Counted from the stretch's first letter, positions 33,001 through 43,398 are shown. The stretch: 64,000 bases of DNA from Aradus depressus (GCA_963662175.1 OY759225.1:3793107-3857106), one strand, 5' to 3'. Numbers and translations: made by a program. The notes: generated by a model from the sequence alone, not told the origin.

Positions 33001-35366
33001 TTAGACACAAAATGAATATGAGGATTCAGAAATCCCTGAGTAAAAAACCTATTAATTTTCAACCAAATCATTTTTTTGAGGAAGAATGAGAAACCGATGT
33101 TATTAATTCGCACAGTACATTGCCGGTAAACCACCATTGATTTTTTATTTATTTATTTTTTTTTTCAGTGTAGACCGAGAACTGCGAGAATTGGAAGTGC
33201 ATCGAGTTCAGAGAGAACTGGAGGAAGGTATGGAGCGATGGCAGGACCGCGTGTTGCTCCTGCAGTGGGTAGACTTGACGAGAGCTGGAGAGCAGGCGAG
33301 CAGAGAGCTGGAACTGAAGATGGAGAGAGCACATCAGAAGAACAGGAGCAAGAACATCATACACACCATCAATATCAACAGGTGGCAAAAATACATCCTC
33401 TCACAAAGATTATTAGTACATTAGTGCGATCACTGTCTATATACATTAATATTGCCTAATTTTACAAAAGAATAATCGCATAAATTGTACCGGTTTCGAT
33501 TTATGCCATTCTTGAATTGGTTAACCCAGTAGTGCCTCGATTTATTTTTCTGTTTAAATTTTCAAACTTTCCAGTGATTTTTATTCGTATGCAACTCTAT
33601 AACCGTGGAAAAATAATTTAAAAAATATGGCTTCATTTTTATGGCTATTATGGTACGTGTCCATTTGGACACACTAGGCACTTGAGGCATCCAAACGTTT
33701 CGCAAGTGTTTTAAAGTAAAATACAAATGGGTTGGTAAAATTTGTATAATTTTTTTAATAAAGATGTGATATAAACATGAGTAATGATAATAATCGAGCG
33801 AAAAATTAATTAGAAAACAGTGTGGTAATCTTTGAAATAGGAAACACATAACCCAACAATACACTTTCCGCAATGTGTAGTGACAGCTGAAGTATTTTTC
33901 ATGTCCTTGCAAACTTTTCCTACACATATCTTTTTTTTATTATTTTTGACTTTTGGAATCAAATGATTCATTCGGTCAAGCCTTATTAGTGTGAGCTGTC
34001 GATATGAGCAAGTCGATTATTTCATCGTTAAAGAATAGTTCGTAAAAGTCAGTGGCAGATATAATGGACATGTCCTGAATTTTGTGTAATGATTGAAATG
34101 GCCATAAATTTGGTTGAATATCACCTATCCAAGTTTTTTTCTCTTTCGGTCGGAGGTAGTTAGGTTTCTAGTAGTTGTAGGCACATGAAAATCTTCATCT
34201 GAAATGGAATCTGATTTCAGCATCGGCACGAAGTTGCCGGCTGCTTAGACTGTTAGGAATTCCACCAGCATCTTCATCAACTGAATCCTCGTCTGACAAA
34301 ATACCTGGTTCAAGAGAAGCTATGTATAAAGCATCCACTTCGCCGTTTTCATTTTGTTCCTCGAACAATACAATGTCCGATGCTTCTTTTACGGACAAGT
34401 CAGGTCCTCAGATGGGCCTATAAACGCCTAAATTCAAGAAATAACTCGCTATAAAAATTGTGCACCATTATTTAGATTTATTATGTGGTCCGAAATGATT
34501 ATTTATTCGTAATATTTATGATTGAATCGAAAAAAATAAGCGGAAATAATTGGTGAGCCAAATTATGTCATAAGTGCTATCCTACGGACACAACAAATTT
34601 TGTAAGCAACAACTTTTGTCCAAATTTGAAAATTATACATCCATTCCAGTATAAAATTTAAATTAGAACTAATCAAAAATACCTCCTCTATGTCGACGTT
34701 CGTGGTTAAAAAACAGTGGTGTTTTAAATTGGGTTGCGTAAAAAATATAGATGAAGATCTAGTTGCTAAAATAAGCAATATTGACCAGAGCGCTCTTTTG
34801 TTGCTGTAATATAAACTGGTAGAAGGCGATATAAGCTCGGAGTAAAAGCCCGGTTAAAACTAACTATAAACATTTTTCTTTTTAAATGAAGTTTAGTTTT
34901 ATGAATTACAAGTATGTATTCACAATTTGTCCGCATTTCTCAACCTAGTACTTTTGTTGTATTTTAAAATTATATTCATAAATATTTTTCAGGGTCAAAG
35001 AAGCAGAAGACATGAAAGCCGAAGGTTTAAGGAAACAAGTACAAGATAAAGAAAGAAAAATTTTAAATCTTCATGAAGAGAAAAAAAGAGTAATTTTTGA
35101 ATCGAAAAGTCGAGCTCAGTCAGTTACAGAGCTGAAGGATCACATAAGGTTTCGTGTCATACCCATACTTACTGTCAAATTTTTTTTTATTCTACACTCA
35201 TATTTCCAAATAAATTGTCAAATTGCATTTTACATTTTTTTTTAGGAGTATAATGACACCAGAAACTTTTGATCGAAAGGTTGCCAAACTAGGAATGGAA
35301 AAGAAGGTTCTGAATTCGCGAATGTGCCCTCGAGTAATGCAAACTTCCCATATATGGTTGGGATAA
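15031..35366 (+). CDS. CCDC177: CCDC177-like coiled-coil protein, 12 exons
   Basis: Homologue of vertebrate coiled-coil domain-containing protein 177, of unknown function. Exons: 15031-15144, 15226-15328, 15526-15651, 15722-15783, 16390-16518, 29733-29822, 29889-29972, 30051-30155, 31520-31665, 33169-33381, 34993-35148 and 35246-35366. Phases agree throughout and give about 482 aa, shorter than the vertebrate protein. The N-terminus (LNLLNFEHPRAKKCKYILTS, PRSLKACRKAGIKPVELL, then YQANEKERQRKLSICRAIRN) matches the conserved CCDC177 block. The C-terminal half is charged coiled coil (exons 9-11), and the end SRAQSVTELKDHIR plus MTPETFDRKVAKLGMEKK matches the conserved vertebrate tail. The first exon starts at the first ATG after an in-frame stop. 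Exon 2 is phase-critical near 15226-15245, where a one-base misreading would change the frame. Introns 4, 5, 9 and 10 hold transposon relics; intron 5 is 13.2 kb because of a Helitron. Confidence 0.8.
15868..16290 (+). pseudogene. Jockey-type LINE reverse transcriptase remnant
   Basis: In CCDC177 intron 4. Conceptual translation gives VTPAEIKSIMYSLKNR, SPGLDEI, VIVLVTSIINSMLGISYFPQ, then NHYSPQ and later FPETYVSLRS, the start of a non-LTR RT domain, with several stops and frameshifts. Only the N-terminal RT part survives. Confidence 0.7.
16680..17340. other. Intronic sequence, unclassified
   Basis: No coding signal. The text near 17150-17260 resembles 58.92-59.1 kb (ATCTTCATTTCAAAT in opposite orientation), so a dispersed repeat is likely. 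Confidence 0.4.
17345..18612 (-). pseudogene. LINE reverse transcriptase and C-terminal remnant
   Basis: On the minus strand, in CCDC177 intron 5, the blocks run in order: KVLSKIVFQRLLPYAEQELG, PYQCGFRRGKSTTDQIFSLR, LFIDFKAAYDNVDRLQLF, GVRQGDFLACLLFNLVLEKA, QLLAYADEIDIAGRS (RT catalytic YADD altered to YADE), then a region with LAGHVARMGEHEILRR and RRVGRPKLRWQDGV, WRTLLEEA at the end. This is a non-LTR element of RTE/jockey-like type lacking the endonuclease, disrupted by stops and frameshifts. It abuts the Helitron's 5' end. The plus-strand frames here are shadows. Confidence 0.85.
18780..22330 (+). repeat. ~142-bp G-rich tandem array (about 24 units)
   Basis: Each unit reads CCTAAGTATAAATATAGAGC, TCATTAACTAATGGGCGAAT, CATGAAATTTCAC, AAAAGCCAAATAGG, GGTGTGTGGCGTCCCAAAG, GAACGGGAGGGGGG TTGTGGGGGGG. 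A diverged unit type (GGTTGGTCGGATTGTCACG) recurs near 19260, 20108, 20390 and 20948. The last two start four-unit blocks of ~559 bp that repeat almost identically. Units after ~21500 are more diverged. Confidence 0.9.
22490..22929 (+). repeat. SINE-like module inside Helitron, first copy
   Basis: Contains two copies of the TCCGAAGGACGACGTGCTCAA motif that resembles the centre of the SINE family, followed by TGTTGGGTGATGTCACG and GAACGTTTAAG. The same order recurs at 28710-29322, near the true 3' end. Confidence 0.75.
22930..23080 (+). repeat. Internal Helitron-type 5' end
   Basis: TCTATATTAATAAAGCTGAA followed by CGGGGTTTG and GTTCCAGCATCACGCCC is nearly identical to the element's own first 150 bp, and marks a nested or tandemly duplicated Helitron head. 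Confidence 0.75.
23080..23930 (+). repeat. ~142-bp G-rich tandem array, second block
   Basis: About six units. The first three match the order of variants (AGCAAAAAAA, GGAAAATAAG, GGAAAAAAAG) seen in the 559-bp blocks of the first array; the later ones diverge. Confidence 0.85.
23930..24365 (+). repeat. 144-bp tandem repeat, three units
   Basis: Units contain GGATTTTTGAATTGAGCCCC, CGGAACTCCCCCCTCCCCTC, ATCGCTGAAATTTGACTGGT and TTTGATGTCGATACATTCAT. 144 is divisible by three, so open frames of 120-125 aa appear on both strands; these are not genes. Confidence 0.85.
24430..25320 (+). repeat. Helitron head copy plus second 144-bp array
   Basis: AAACGGGGTTTGTTTGTATG and CAGCATCACGCCCAAACGG at 24438, a G-rich unit, then four 144-bp units to 25320. 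The whole ~940-bp block restarts at ~25370 with almost the same sequence. Confidence 0.8.
25370..25920 (+). repeat. Helitron head copy plus third 144-bp array
   Basis: Near-duplicate of 24430-24990, with fewer 144-bp units; ends at AATTCGGAGTTGCAAGG. Confidence 0.8.
25920..26165 (+). repeat. ~35-bp degenerate tandem repeat
   Basis: Repeats of the type GCGTTCCTAAGAACGTAATA-GCTGTGGTGCCCA. Related blocks lie at 28300-28520 and 29410-29570. The frames across it are periodic, not protein genes. Confidence 0.7.
26165..27150 (+). repeat. Two further Helitron head/144-bp blocks with poly-C tracts
   Basis: Heads at ~26168 and ~26690 (GTTTGTTTGTATGTTT), each followed by one G-rich unit, a C run (about 24 and 18 C) and one 144-bp-type unit. 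Confidence 0.75.
27360..28140 (+). repeat. Diverged G-rich array, third block
   Basis: About five units with GGAATTTCACATGTAGTATT and GGGAGGGGGGGTTGTGG, less alike than those of the first array. Confidence 0.75.
28710..29330 (+). repeat. SINE-like module inside Helitron, second copy
   Basis: Three copies of CCGAAGGACGAGGTGCTCAA or its GACGTGCTCAA variant, then three direct 23-bp copies of GTGTTGGGTGATGTCACG at 29240-29300. Paralogue of 22490-22929. Confidence 0.75.
29660..29701 (+). other. Helitron 3' terminus
   Basis: GC-rich hairpin CCCGGG-CAACG-CCGGG at ~29673-29689, an ATTACTG spacer, then CTAG; the next base is T. Matches the rule for Helitron ends. Confidence 0.85.
30240..30650. other. 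GC-rich island in CCDC177 intron 8
   Basis: Distinctly GC-richer than its surroundings. A 116-aa frame (30273-30623) is proline/serine-rich with no recognised motif, and splice phase does not need it. It is probably an inserted repeat of unknown type. Confidence 0.4.
31690..32275 (-). pseudogene. Acidic GWFGFG-repeat coding remnant with duplicated 3' end
   Basis: In CCDC177 intron 9. Minus strand: an acidic stretch starting MSHEEEHDEHEEEELDEEKD, two stops near 32015, then MGLGGKEEATETDEEG and two copies of GWFGFG, each followed by acidic residues (LLGWFGFGASDQGEEE; GWFGFGGSEDEE). The last ~75 bp before TAAATAATTTATGTG occur twice (31690-31765 and 32208-32275). No family could be named. Possible retrocopy or cargo of a repeat. 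Confidence 0.45.
33521..34415 (-). pseudogene. piggyBac-type transposase, internal-deletion relic
   Basis: In CCDC177 intron 10. Going leftward on the minus strand: an acidic N-terminus (SLEPGILSDEDSVDEDAGG, IPNSLSSRQL), the family start of the core (WIGDIQ, SATDFYELFFNDEIIDLLI), then directly the C-terminal cysteine-rich region (VCKDMKNTSAVTTHCGKCIV, GLCVSYFKDYHT). The central catalytic region is deleted and frames are broken. TTAA followed by CCCAGTAGTGCC at 33521 fits a piggyBac end; the opposite end was not found. Confidence 0.75.
34785..34860 (+). repeat. SINE 3'-end fragment
   Basis: ACCAGAGCGCTCTTTTGTTG, GGTAGAAGGCGATATAAGC and AAGCCCGG; plus orientation, degraded, before CCDC177 exon 11. 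Confidence 0.65.
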
Positions 35367-37190
35367 ATCCCAAATCAGGATTACCTCAACATTTTAGAAA
35401 AAAAAAAATGTTGTCGGTGAATCATCGGAAAAGTACTTCCTCAGCGCGAATTAGTCAACTAAGTTTTCGGTCTCCTTTTGAAATAAATTAACCGATTTGT
35501 TTAAAAATCCAGAGATATCTCACTGAGGGACTTGTGAAGCCTCATACAGAATTTCTTGTCGATAACATTATTACAAGGCCAGTTATTAGAGTTTCTGGAT
35601 TGAGCCCCCTCGCTAGATCTTAGATTTTTGAAGCGAAACTTCTAAAACATCCTAATTCAAATATCTCGCGTTTTCGCTTTAATTTTGCACCTCGCTTTAT
35701 CATATCTCTAAATAGAAGAAACAATTTTCAAAAATTGAAAATTTTATGTAATTATATGGATGTTGTATATAAGTTAAGGGTTAATATGAACGTATTGCAT
35801 ATCGTTGGAAAGAGAAATATTTCAGTATACTTATTGTTTATCTTTTAAATTGATGAAATGGGATAATATTGTACAGATTTCTGCTTAGACAAAAGAAGCT
35901 TCAGTTTCATGAAATTTGAGTTACAATGAAGGATAATACAACAGTTTAGCGTAATCAGGAAGACATTAAAAACATTTGCTTAGCGAATGAAACATTTTTT
36001 TTTTTAAGCTTTTAATTTAAATTAGCTATTAGTAGATTGTTACAACTATTAAGAAAAAATAAATGTTATTGGAAGATAATCAACTTCTTTTATTGCAAAT
36101 TTAATTTTTTTTAAATTGTAAACCTCTCCCTATTTCTACCTTCGAGAAATTCATATGTAAATGGCTACGAAATAATGATGAAGAAATACAATTATAATCT
36201 ACTGCGCAGGCTTCTCACCTTCACATGGTCTGTCTACCACGATCGGCGCAATTGTTCCGCTGTCCAATCCCAGTCCCTGAGTAACCCGTTGATCCCCGGG
36301 CTCTTCTCATGTTGACTGAGTGATATTGCTGCAATGCAAGGCGCACCCTCCTTTAAAACCTAACTAGGTGCGCAATGCATTCTGCTGTTTGCAAAAACTG
36401 AGCTGAGTCAGTCTAAATTTATTGAATCATACTGTTAATGTGGTCGGTAGTGCATTTGAAATGGGGCATATGAACCGGTTTGTGATCACTGGATGGAACC
36501 GTAGGGTTTTCAAGTTTGCGCACTTTTACCGGAACTTTTTCTGTATAAAAAACTCAGTTAATGTTTTAATAATTATCAGTAACTTCTCACCTTGTATGTT
36601 CTTTACGAATATATTAATACTGTGTCCGATGGTAAACCGAAAAGGGCTTCGCCCGGATTTTTACATTTGAAATCGAAATATTCTATTTTGCGCGAGAATT
36701 TTGTCTCTCAATTGATTTCAATGGGGATTTCGTTTTTCGGTGATTATTCCTCCGTGGTATGTTCGATTTCAGATTTGTTTAGTAGTAAACCATCGCCACC
36801 CTGTCCACTACCATCGTGGCAAATTTCTATGTGATCGGTAAAGGAGTTTAGGAGTACGAGTACGAGTACAACGGATTACATGAGTCGCCTAAGAAAGAGC
36901 TTTATAAACTCGCTCAATAAAAAAAAAAAAAGGTCGGGAGGCGGCTGTGAAAGTAGGCTCTTAAAGAACAGGCAAAGTTCGAGAGGAAGGACTTGACCTC
37001 GCTGGAGTGGAAGAATATCGTAAGTTCAGGTCCTCATCTCATCATTGACCAAACTGAAAAACAATCGTAGTGGCAACACTGATGTCGAGCCGGGATAACT
37101 GATAGGCCTCAAGTACGGGAACATGGAAGGATGAAAAGTTAGTCGGTGATGCGGAAGTTCCAGTAAAGCAGCGATTTCTTCCTAGAATGA
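35367..37190. other. Intergenic region downstream of CCDC177
   Basis: An AATAAA at ~35484 could serve CCDC177. 35540-35620 resembles the Helitron 144-bp unit (AGTTATTAGAG, TTGAGCCCCCTCG). 36200-36850 is a moderately GC-richer block with a small hairpin (GGGCTTCGCCC near 36645), probably a transposon fragment. No gene recognised. Confidence 0.5.
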
Positions 37191-37191
37191 A

Positions 37192-37470
37192 TAAACTAGG
37201 TCAAATCGCCTACTGCCAGACCGCTTTTTCATCACTCTGGTGGACATGAGTCCAACTCTTCTATAGGAGTTCTTCATTTTGCCTACCTAGGTTTATTCAC
37301 CTAAGGTAAGGGTCTCTAACGACACCTGATTTGGTACAGGCTCGAGGCCATCGCTTAACGTCCCATCCGAAGGACGGCGAGCTCAAGGTTTTTCAGGCTT
37401 AATCTCCCAGATAAAAAAACCTAAGGGCCTCGAGCCTCTTGAGCTCAGTAGGCAAGCACGCTACTATAAT
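37192..37470 (-). repeat. tRNA-derived SINE copy
   Basis: Minus-oriented, with the 3' domain, TCCCATCCGAAGGACGGCG and part of the tRNA head (GAGCTCAGTAGGCAAGCACG). Confidence 0.85.
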
Positions 37471-37529
37471 CTATATTCGTTTTTAAGAACTATTTAACTA
37501 AATATTTCCATTTTAAACTGCATAAACGT

Positions 37530-37725
37530 ACGTTTTAAAAAAAATATTGTCTATTTCACAAATATATATATACTTTCGGTATTGCTACCATCTTCAGCCA
37601 CGACTTAACAAATACTAAACAGTATTTGTCTAAATCATTTAGTGTTTGTTAAATCGTGGCTGAAGATGATAGCGATACCGAAAGTACTCCCATATTGTAT
37701 ATATTTTGTGAAATAGACAATTTAA
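37530..37725. mobile_element. Penelope-type palindromic element
   Basis: Inverted arms of ~85 bp (ATTGTCTATTTCAC...CTTTCGGTATTGCTACCATC...TTAACAAATACTAAA) around a ~20-bp centre. Each arm, in the outward-reading direction, has CTGAAGA, a GGTA/TACC-type stem and GAAAGTA, a hammerhead-like core at 37597-37573 (-) and 37660-37684 (+). Confidence 0.65.
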
Positions 37726-38182
37726 AAAAAAAAAGGGTTGAGGGATAAAGGGATTTAATTAAATAAATCTCGCTAATGTTTATATACAGTTTATATTATA
37801 CAAACAATAATAAGTAGATAAATATAATATACATGTATCAGAAAAATTATTATAAATATATATTTTAAATACATTTCTATCTCTTTTTGTTTTTTAAATT
37901 TAACTATTAGATAAATATCAATACAACGCGTTCATTGGCCGCACCAATTAAAGAAGTACAGGACTGTATCTTGATGAACGAAAAGGAATTTGTACAGAAA
38001 AGTGTATACTTGTATAATATAACTAGAAACTATACTTCAACGCATGCGCCAAGAAAATTATTGAAATATTAAGTTATGCATATGGCTAGTATTAGCAATA
38101 GTTCTAGTTCAAATAATTAAATACATTTATATGAGAAAATTTTTTAAAGAGAAATGTGTTAAGGTCACACAGTGAAGGGTAG

Positions 38183-38514
38183 TTAGTTATTATGACTCAT
38201 GCCCGGGCTTTAACTACAAGGTCATATCGCCTACTACCAGAGCGCACTTTTGTCACTCTGGCGAACATGAGTCTGACTCTACTGTGAGAGTCCTAAATTT
38301 AGTTAATCCAGGTCTAGTTACCTAAGGTAGAGGGGGGTGTTTAACGAGAACCTGACATTGTACAGGCTCGGGACCATCCCTTAACGTCCTATCCGAAAAA
38401 ACGAGGCGTGCTTAAGTTTATTTTACCTCCCAGATAAAATAAACTAAAGGCCTTGGCCCGGGTTTCGAACCCGCGACCTTGAACTCAATAAGCAAGCACC
38501 GAGCTACCGGCGCT
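38183..38514 (-). repeat. tRNA-derived SINE, full length
   Basis: The most complete copy. From 3' to 5': GACTCATGCCCGGGCTTTAA, the GAGCGCACTTTTGTCACTCT domain, the central TCCGAAAAAACGAGGCGTGC, TTTATTTTACCTCCCAG, then the tRNA head with reversed B box (GGGTTTCGAACCCGCGACCT) and GAGCTACCGGCGC. Length ~330 bp. Confidence 0.92.
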
Positions 38515-38664
38515 ATATTTACACAATTAACATGGATATGCATAGATTTCGGTAAAACCTTTTCTAACATATAAAAACAATTAACTGGAGCATATGAAAA
38601 ATGATATTAAACATTAAAAATAAGTTATTATTATCTAGCTATTATTTAAAAAAAAACAAAAAAC

Positions 38665-38872
38665 TTAAGCACTCCCTCCTTCGGATGGGATGTTAAGCGA
38701 TGGTCCCGAGCCTGTATAATGTCAGGTATTCGTTAATGTCCCCTAGGTGAATAAAAATTTAGTGTAGGCACAATTTAGGACTCCCATAGTAGATTCGGGC
38801 TCATGTCAGAAAGAGCACTCTGGTAGTAGGCGATAAGATCTTGTAGTTAAAGTCGAACATGAGTCATAATTA
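38665..38872 (+). repeat. SINE copy lacking tRNA head
   Basis: Plus-oriented: CCTTCGGATGGGATGTTAAG, CCCGAGCCTG, CTCTGGTAGTAGGCGATAAG and the GTCGAACATGAGTC end. Confidence 0.85.
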
Positions 38873-39362
38873 CTAAATAATAAAATATAAATGTTATTTA
38901 AAGCGAGGCTTCTCTGAATTGATTCTAATTATTCAAGTTGAAATTTTAGTAAATATTTCTTTAAAAAAATCCTTTTCATTCAATTATTATTCTGGATATA
39001 TATCACTCTATCCTTCGGATATGCAATAAAACATAATAAAGCACAGGCCTGTCAATCTTTATTTTGCACGCCAACTCATAAACCCAAGCAAAACTAGGGA
39101 AGACAGTTCTAGGGGAAAAAAATTGTCTTCCTCAAAATAACTAAAAAATATAAACAAAATATAAATGAAGAAATTGAAAAATTTAATTTAAAAAAAAATC
39201 TCTAGTTATGTAGACAATCAGTATTAGGCATATGCATATGTGTATAATTCTCAATTTGCTATAGTCAGTCTTCTATATACAAATGGTTTTTTAAAAATTT
39301 AATAATAAATAAGCTGCTGGACTAAATAATGTTAATTACTTCCAATATGGGAGCTGAAAAAA

Positions 39363-39547
39363 CCTTGAAGGTTCCGTCCTTCGGATGGGACGTTAAGCTA
39401 TGTAAGCGCCTGTAGGTACACGTTAAAGACCCCTATCCTAGGTGTATAAAACTAAGTAGACAAAATTTAGTACTTTCCGTGACGAAAGAGCGCTCTGGTA
39501 GTAGGCGTTATGACCTTGTTGTTAAAGCCCGGGCATGAGTCATAATA
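39363..39547 (+). repeat. SINE copy lacking tRNA head
   Basis: GTCCTTCGGATGGGACGTTA, CCCCTATCCTAGGTG, GAGCGCTCTGGTAGTAGGCG and GCCCGGGCATGAGTCATAAT; plus orientation. Confidence 0.88.
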
Positions 39548-39771
39548 ATTAACTTTTAAAAACCCTTATATTTCTCCTTAATGTTTTACTAGAAATTTTT
39601 TTTACGTTTAAGGTGCTTTTAGGGAACAGTGTTTTCTATTTAACGCGTAATATCGTTATTTTACAATAGAAAAAAAAGAGGAAAATTATGATAATGATCT
39701 CAAGTTGATTAAATGTACCAACATAACACATAAAAGTCAACGTTTTTTGTTTCTATTTTAAATTTTAAAAT

Positions 39772-39908
39772 CACCTAGGATAGAGGCCAATGTCCCATCC
39801 GAAGGACGGCGTGCTTAAGTTTATGACCGAAAGAACTCGACCGGATATCGAACCCGCGAACTTGAGCTCAGTAAGCAAGCAAGCGTACCACTGAGCTACC
39901 GGCGCCCT
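39772..39908 (-). repeat. SINE copy, 5' half with intact tRNA head
   Basis: Reversed: TCCCATCCGAAGGACGGCG, GGATATCGAACCCGCGAACT (B box) and CACTGAGCTACCGGCGCC (A box). The 3' domain is absent. Confidence 0.88.
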
Positions 39909-40819
39909 CTAAATTCTGGTACATAAAGGGAAAAAGTTTTTCTTTTAGAAGTCATGAAAATTTTGTCCAGCAGTTTAGTACGTGAACACCTTATATACAA
40001 AAAAAAAAAAAGTAAGTGAATATAATTTTAATAATATATTATAGAGAACAGAATGATTTTTCAAAAGACCAAAGGTACGTCCTTAGTAGGAATGTTGCCT
40101 ACCTTTGTTTTTTTTTTTTTTTTGGTTTGCTTGATAGGAAAATAAAAGAATATACATAAAAAAATCTTGCATAACATAAAAAATACACACTCGGTGCAGA
40201 ATTATAATAATAATAATACAACAAACATATGCATTTAGTGATGGACGACGTGGTCTGGAATGAAATATTATGCATGTACTGAAATGCACATACAACAAGA
40301 TAAATAATGAAATGTTTATTAGATTAATAATGAGGTTTGAAACGAGACCTGTCGTATAAATTACATAATAAAATCCATTTAACTCAAAACGAAATAGAAA
40401 AAATAATAAATAAATAGAAATAATAATATCTCATTTTTTTTTTTCATGATTTTTAATAAGAATGAAAAATTATTAAAAATCACTTTATGGTGAGTGTAAT
40501 GAAGTATGATGGAAAAATATATTTTGGATTCGAAAATGGAAGACAGTCTGGCAAAGAAAGTGATTGGAAAAAAATAAAAAATTAAAGCACTAAATGTTGT
40601 TGCGTCCTTCAAAATATCGTTCTATTTTCCTCCAAGAAAATGTCACAATGAAGCCAGTGATGGATCAGATCAGCCAATTGGTTCATTTGTACTTCTTGTA
40701 ATCGTTTTTATACCAATGACTTGTGTTAGCTCCATAGGGTCGAAAAAAAAAAGTGAAGACGTTAGACGAATGAAGGCCAGATTCATCGAAAAAAAATTAG
40801 TTCAAATCAATGTGAGCTA

Positions 40820-40942
40820 TGTTAGTTATTGTGACTGACGTCCGGGGCTTTAACAACGAGGTCATATCGCCTACTACTAGAGCGCTAATTTCGTACTTCT
40901 AGTGTATATGAGTCCGACTATGGGAGTCCTAAATTTTTATTC
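40820..40942 (-). repeat. SINE 3'-end fragment
   Basis: Reversed 3' domain with GGGGCTTTAACAACGAGGTC and ATCGCCTACTACTAGAGCGC. It runs straight into an RTE-type LINE fragment. Confidence 0.8.
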
Positions 40943-41130
40943 GTCCTTCGTGAAGCAGGGGTTGAGATGGCTGGGGTATTTACAGAGGATGGAGCCAGAC
41001 AGATTGCCGAGGAGGATGCAGGAGGAACATCCGGGAGGACAGAGAAGAAGAGGTAGACCCCGCTTATGTTGACTGGAGGACGACCTCAGAATGATGGGTG
41101 TGAGAAGATGGAGACGGAACAATTTATTTA
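40943..41130 (+). pseudogene. RTE/jockey-like LINE 3'-terminal fragment
   Basis: Reads VKQGLRWLGYLQRMEPDRLP, RRMQEEHPGGQRRRGRPRL, C, one stop (TGA), LEDDLRMMGVRRWRR, the typical C-terminal end of these LINE polyproteins. The 61-aa frame on the minus strand is a shadow. Confidence 0.8.
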
Positions 41131-41349
41131 TTAATCATCGCCATTACTATTGTGCATTGCATTTCTTTATATTTTCCTTGGATTTTAATGTATTTGTTCA
41201 AACTCTCCACAAGGTAGGTACTTATTTCGACTCTTCTAAACTAACACAAGTCTTCTGACAAAAAATAAAAAAAAAGGAAGCTGATTGTTGAAGTTTAACG
41301 CAACAATGAAATTAACAAAGCGTACAAGTCTCATTCCTTATCCCTATAT

Positions 41350-41405
41350 ATTATATATAGAGTGCGATATATGTATACATATATATATATATATCGCACT
41401 ACCAA
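41350..41405. repeat. AT-rich palindrome ending in AGTGCGATAT
   Basis: AGTGCGATATATGTATAC and the inverse ATATATATATCGCACT form a perfect outer hairpin around a TA run. Confidence 0.6.
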
Positions 41406-43074
41406 TACAATATGCAATGCCTCGATAAAAGAAAAGCCTTAGTATCACAAAATGGTACTTTAATTTAGACATCTAAATATAATTCAAGCAAAACGAATAT
41501 ATATATATATATTTTTTTTTTATGTTTCATAGTATTTTTTTAAATTTGGTGATATTGCATGGCGTAGATAAGGCTTAGCGTTTTAAATTTATATCAAAAA
41601 CCCAAAATATAATTTTTTTTTAGTTATGTTGGTGTTGCATTAGTAGTGTTGCCACAAAATTCTTCCAGAGATGCGATATATAAAATTAAAAAAGAAAAAA
41701 AAAATAGAATTTGATAACATTTCAATTACATTTTATAAATAATAGAAAAAAGGATATCTTTCTTATGTTGTCTAACATCCATTTCACAGCCTTCTCAATC
41801 ATTAAGCTGTTCCGTTATAAAATATACATAACCCAGTTTTATATTTTCTTATATTTACCAACTATATGGAATAGGTGACTATTTTTGAATGTAATATCAA
41901 TAGAATTCTTATTTATATAAATATATATTATATCACATCATCAGTTCAACATACTCCCGAATCTAAAAAAATTCTAAAATAAAAAATATCGATCAAAAAT
42001 TCTATGCGGAGTTATCAACAGAATTTCATGTTTCCAACCTTCTTATTCCAAAAATAAAAAAATAAAAATAAAAATGAAGATTCAGAAGCGATTGGCGTTG
42101 GAGGGAGACAAAAAATTAATTGGTTAATTTTTGCTGAGGAAGTCAGTGATTCAACGACGAATTTTTACTTTTTTCTCCGAAACAAACTCCTAAGCAGGCA
42201 TGGCACAACTGAACTGATAATGCAATGTACATATGACGCATTTACAGACAAATTAAATAACATATTTTTTACTGAACATCAAAACCAACCAACAAATAAT
42301 AATAATTACAGATATAAATATCCTATTATTATTATTAAACATATAGTAAAAATAATTACTATAATCATTATAAGAACATTTTATACATATCTATGCATAT
42401 AATAGGACGAAAATTCCCTGTTTAAAAAATATTATTATAAGAAATATAAGTAGTTTAAAATAAATCAACTTAAAAGCAGAAAAATAAATGAAAAGGAACC
42501 AAATGTCGGAAAAACATAATAAAATAATTGTTATTTTAACATTTAATTATATTTTTAGTTTCCCAGAAACTTTATTATTTAATTATTGAAGTGTGTAAAT
42601 CCCAAAGGGTTTATAGCCAAAAAGTTTCAAGAAAATAAGACATATTTTCTATGTTTTTATGCCAAATAACATTTAAAAGGAACTAAGCCTAATTAGGCAA
42701 TATTTTAAATTAAAAAAAACTAAATAAGAAACAAATATTTTAATTATTAAATTGAACCTTTGGGTTTCACACTTTTCAATTATATATATATTTTTTTCAA
42801 TAAGTAGAACCACAAAATTAGGCGAAAATGTTTTACATCCAATCTCAAAGACAGAAGATTAATTAAAATTCAAAAATAGCGTTAATAATGGAGTTTATGA
42901 ATATAAGAAAAAGAGACAATTACAATAACTAAATAAATCTTTGGTATTTACATAAAAGCTGAAACTTGATTTAATCTGATATTATTTAATTATATACAAA
43001 CCAAAGTGTAAAGGGAACAGTTAGCGTGGACTCTCTTATGACAGATCGAACCATGACTGACATCAGACACTAGA

Positions 43075-43192
43075 CAACATTTAGAAGTCTTGTAGTAGGT
43101 GGGCTCATGTCCACCAGAGTGACAAAGAGCGCTCTGGTAATAGGCGGTGTGACCTTGTACTTAAAGCCCGGAGCTGAATCATAATAACTAAT
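43075..43192 (+). repeat. SINE 3'-end copy
   Basis: GGGCTCATGTCCACCAGAGT, AAGAGCGCTCTGGTAATAGG and AAAGCCCGGAGCTGA. It lies downstream of the ceramide synthase stop on the opposite strand, probably in or near its 3' UTR. Confidence 0.85.
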
Positions 43193-43398
43193 TATAATAA
43201 TAAAGGAAGTTTATTATCTTCATATAATAAATGTTAATTTTTTTCTTAATGGCTATATAATGGTGGATTGGTTTGAGAAATGTCCAGTCCAGTTCAGTCC
43301 ATCATAGGAGAGTCGGCCTTCTGAGGACGACAGAGAGATATATGTAAACTTACTTAAAAATAAAATATGAGTATGTTGCTTGTCAATTGGAACAGGAA

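Noticed and set aside
34415..34990. Right TIR of the piggyBac relic
   Set aside because: No GGGTTAA or complementary terminus was found; the CGGTTAA near 34850 belongs to a SINE fragment.
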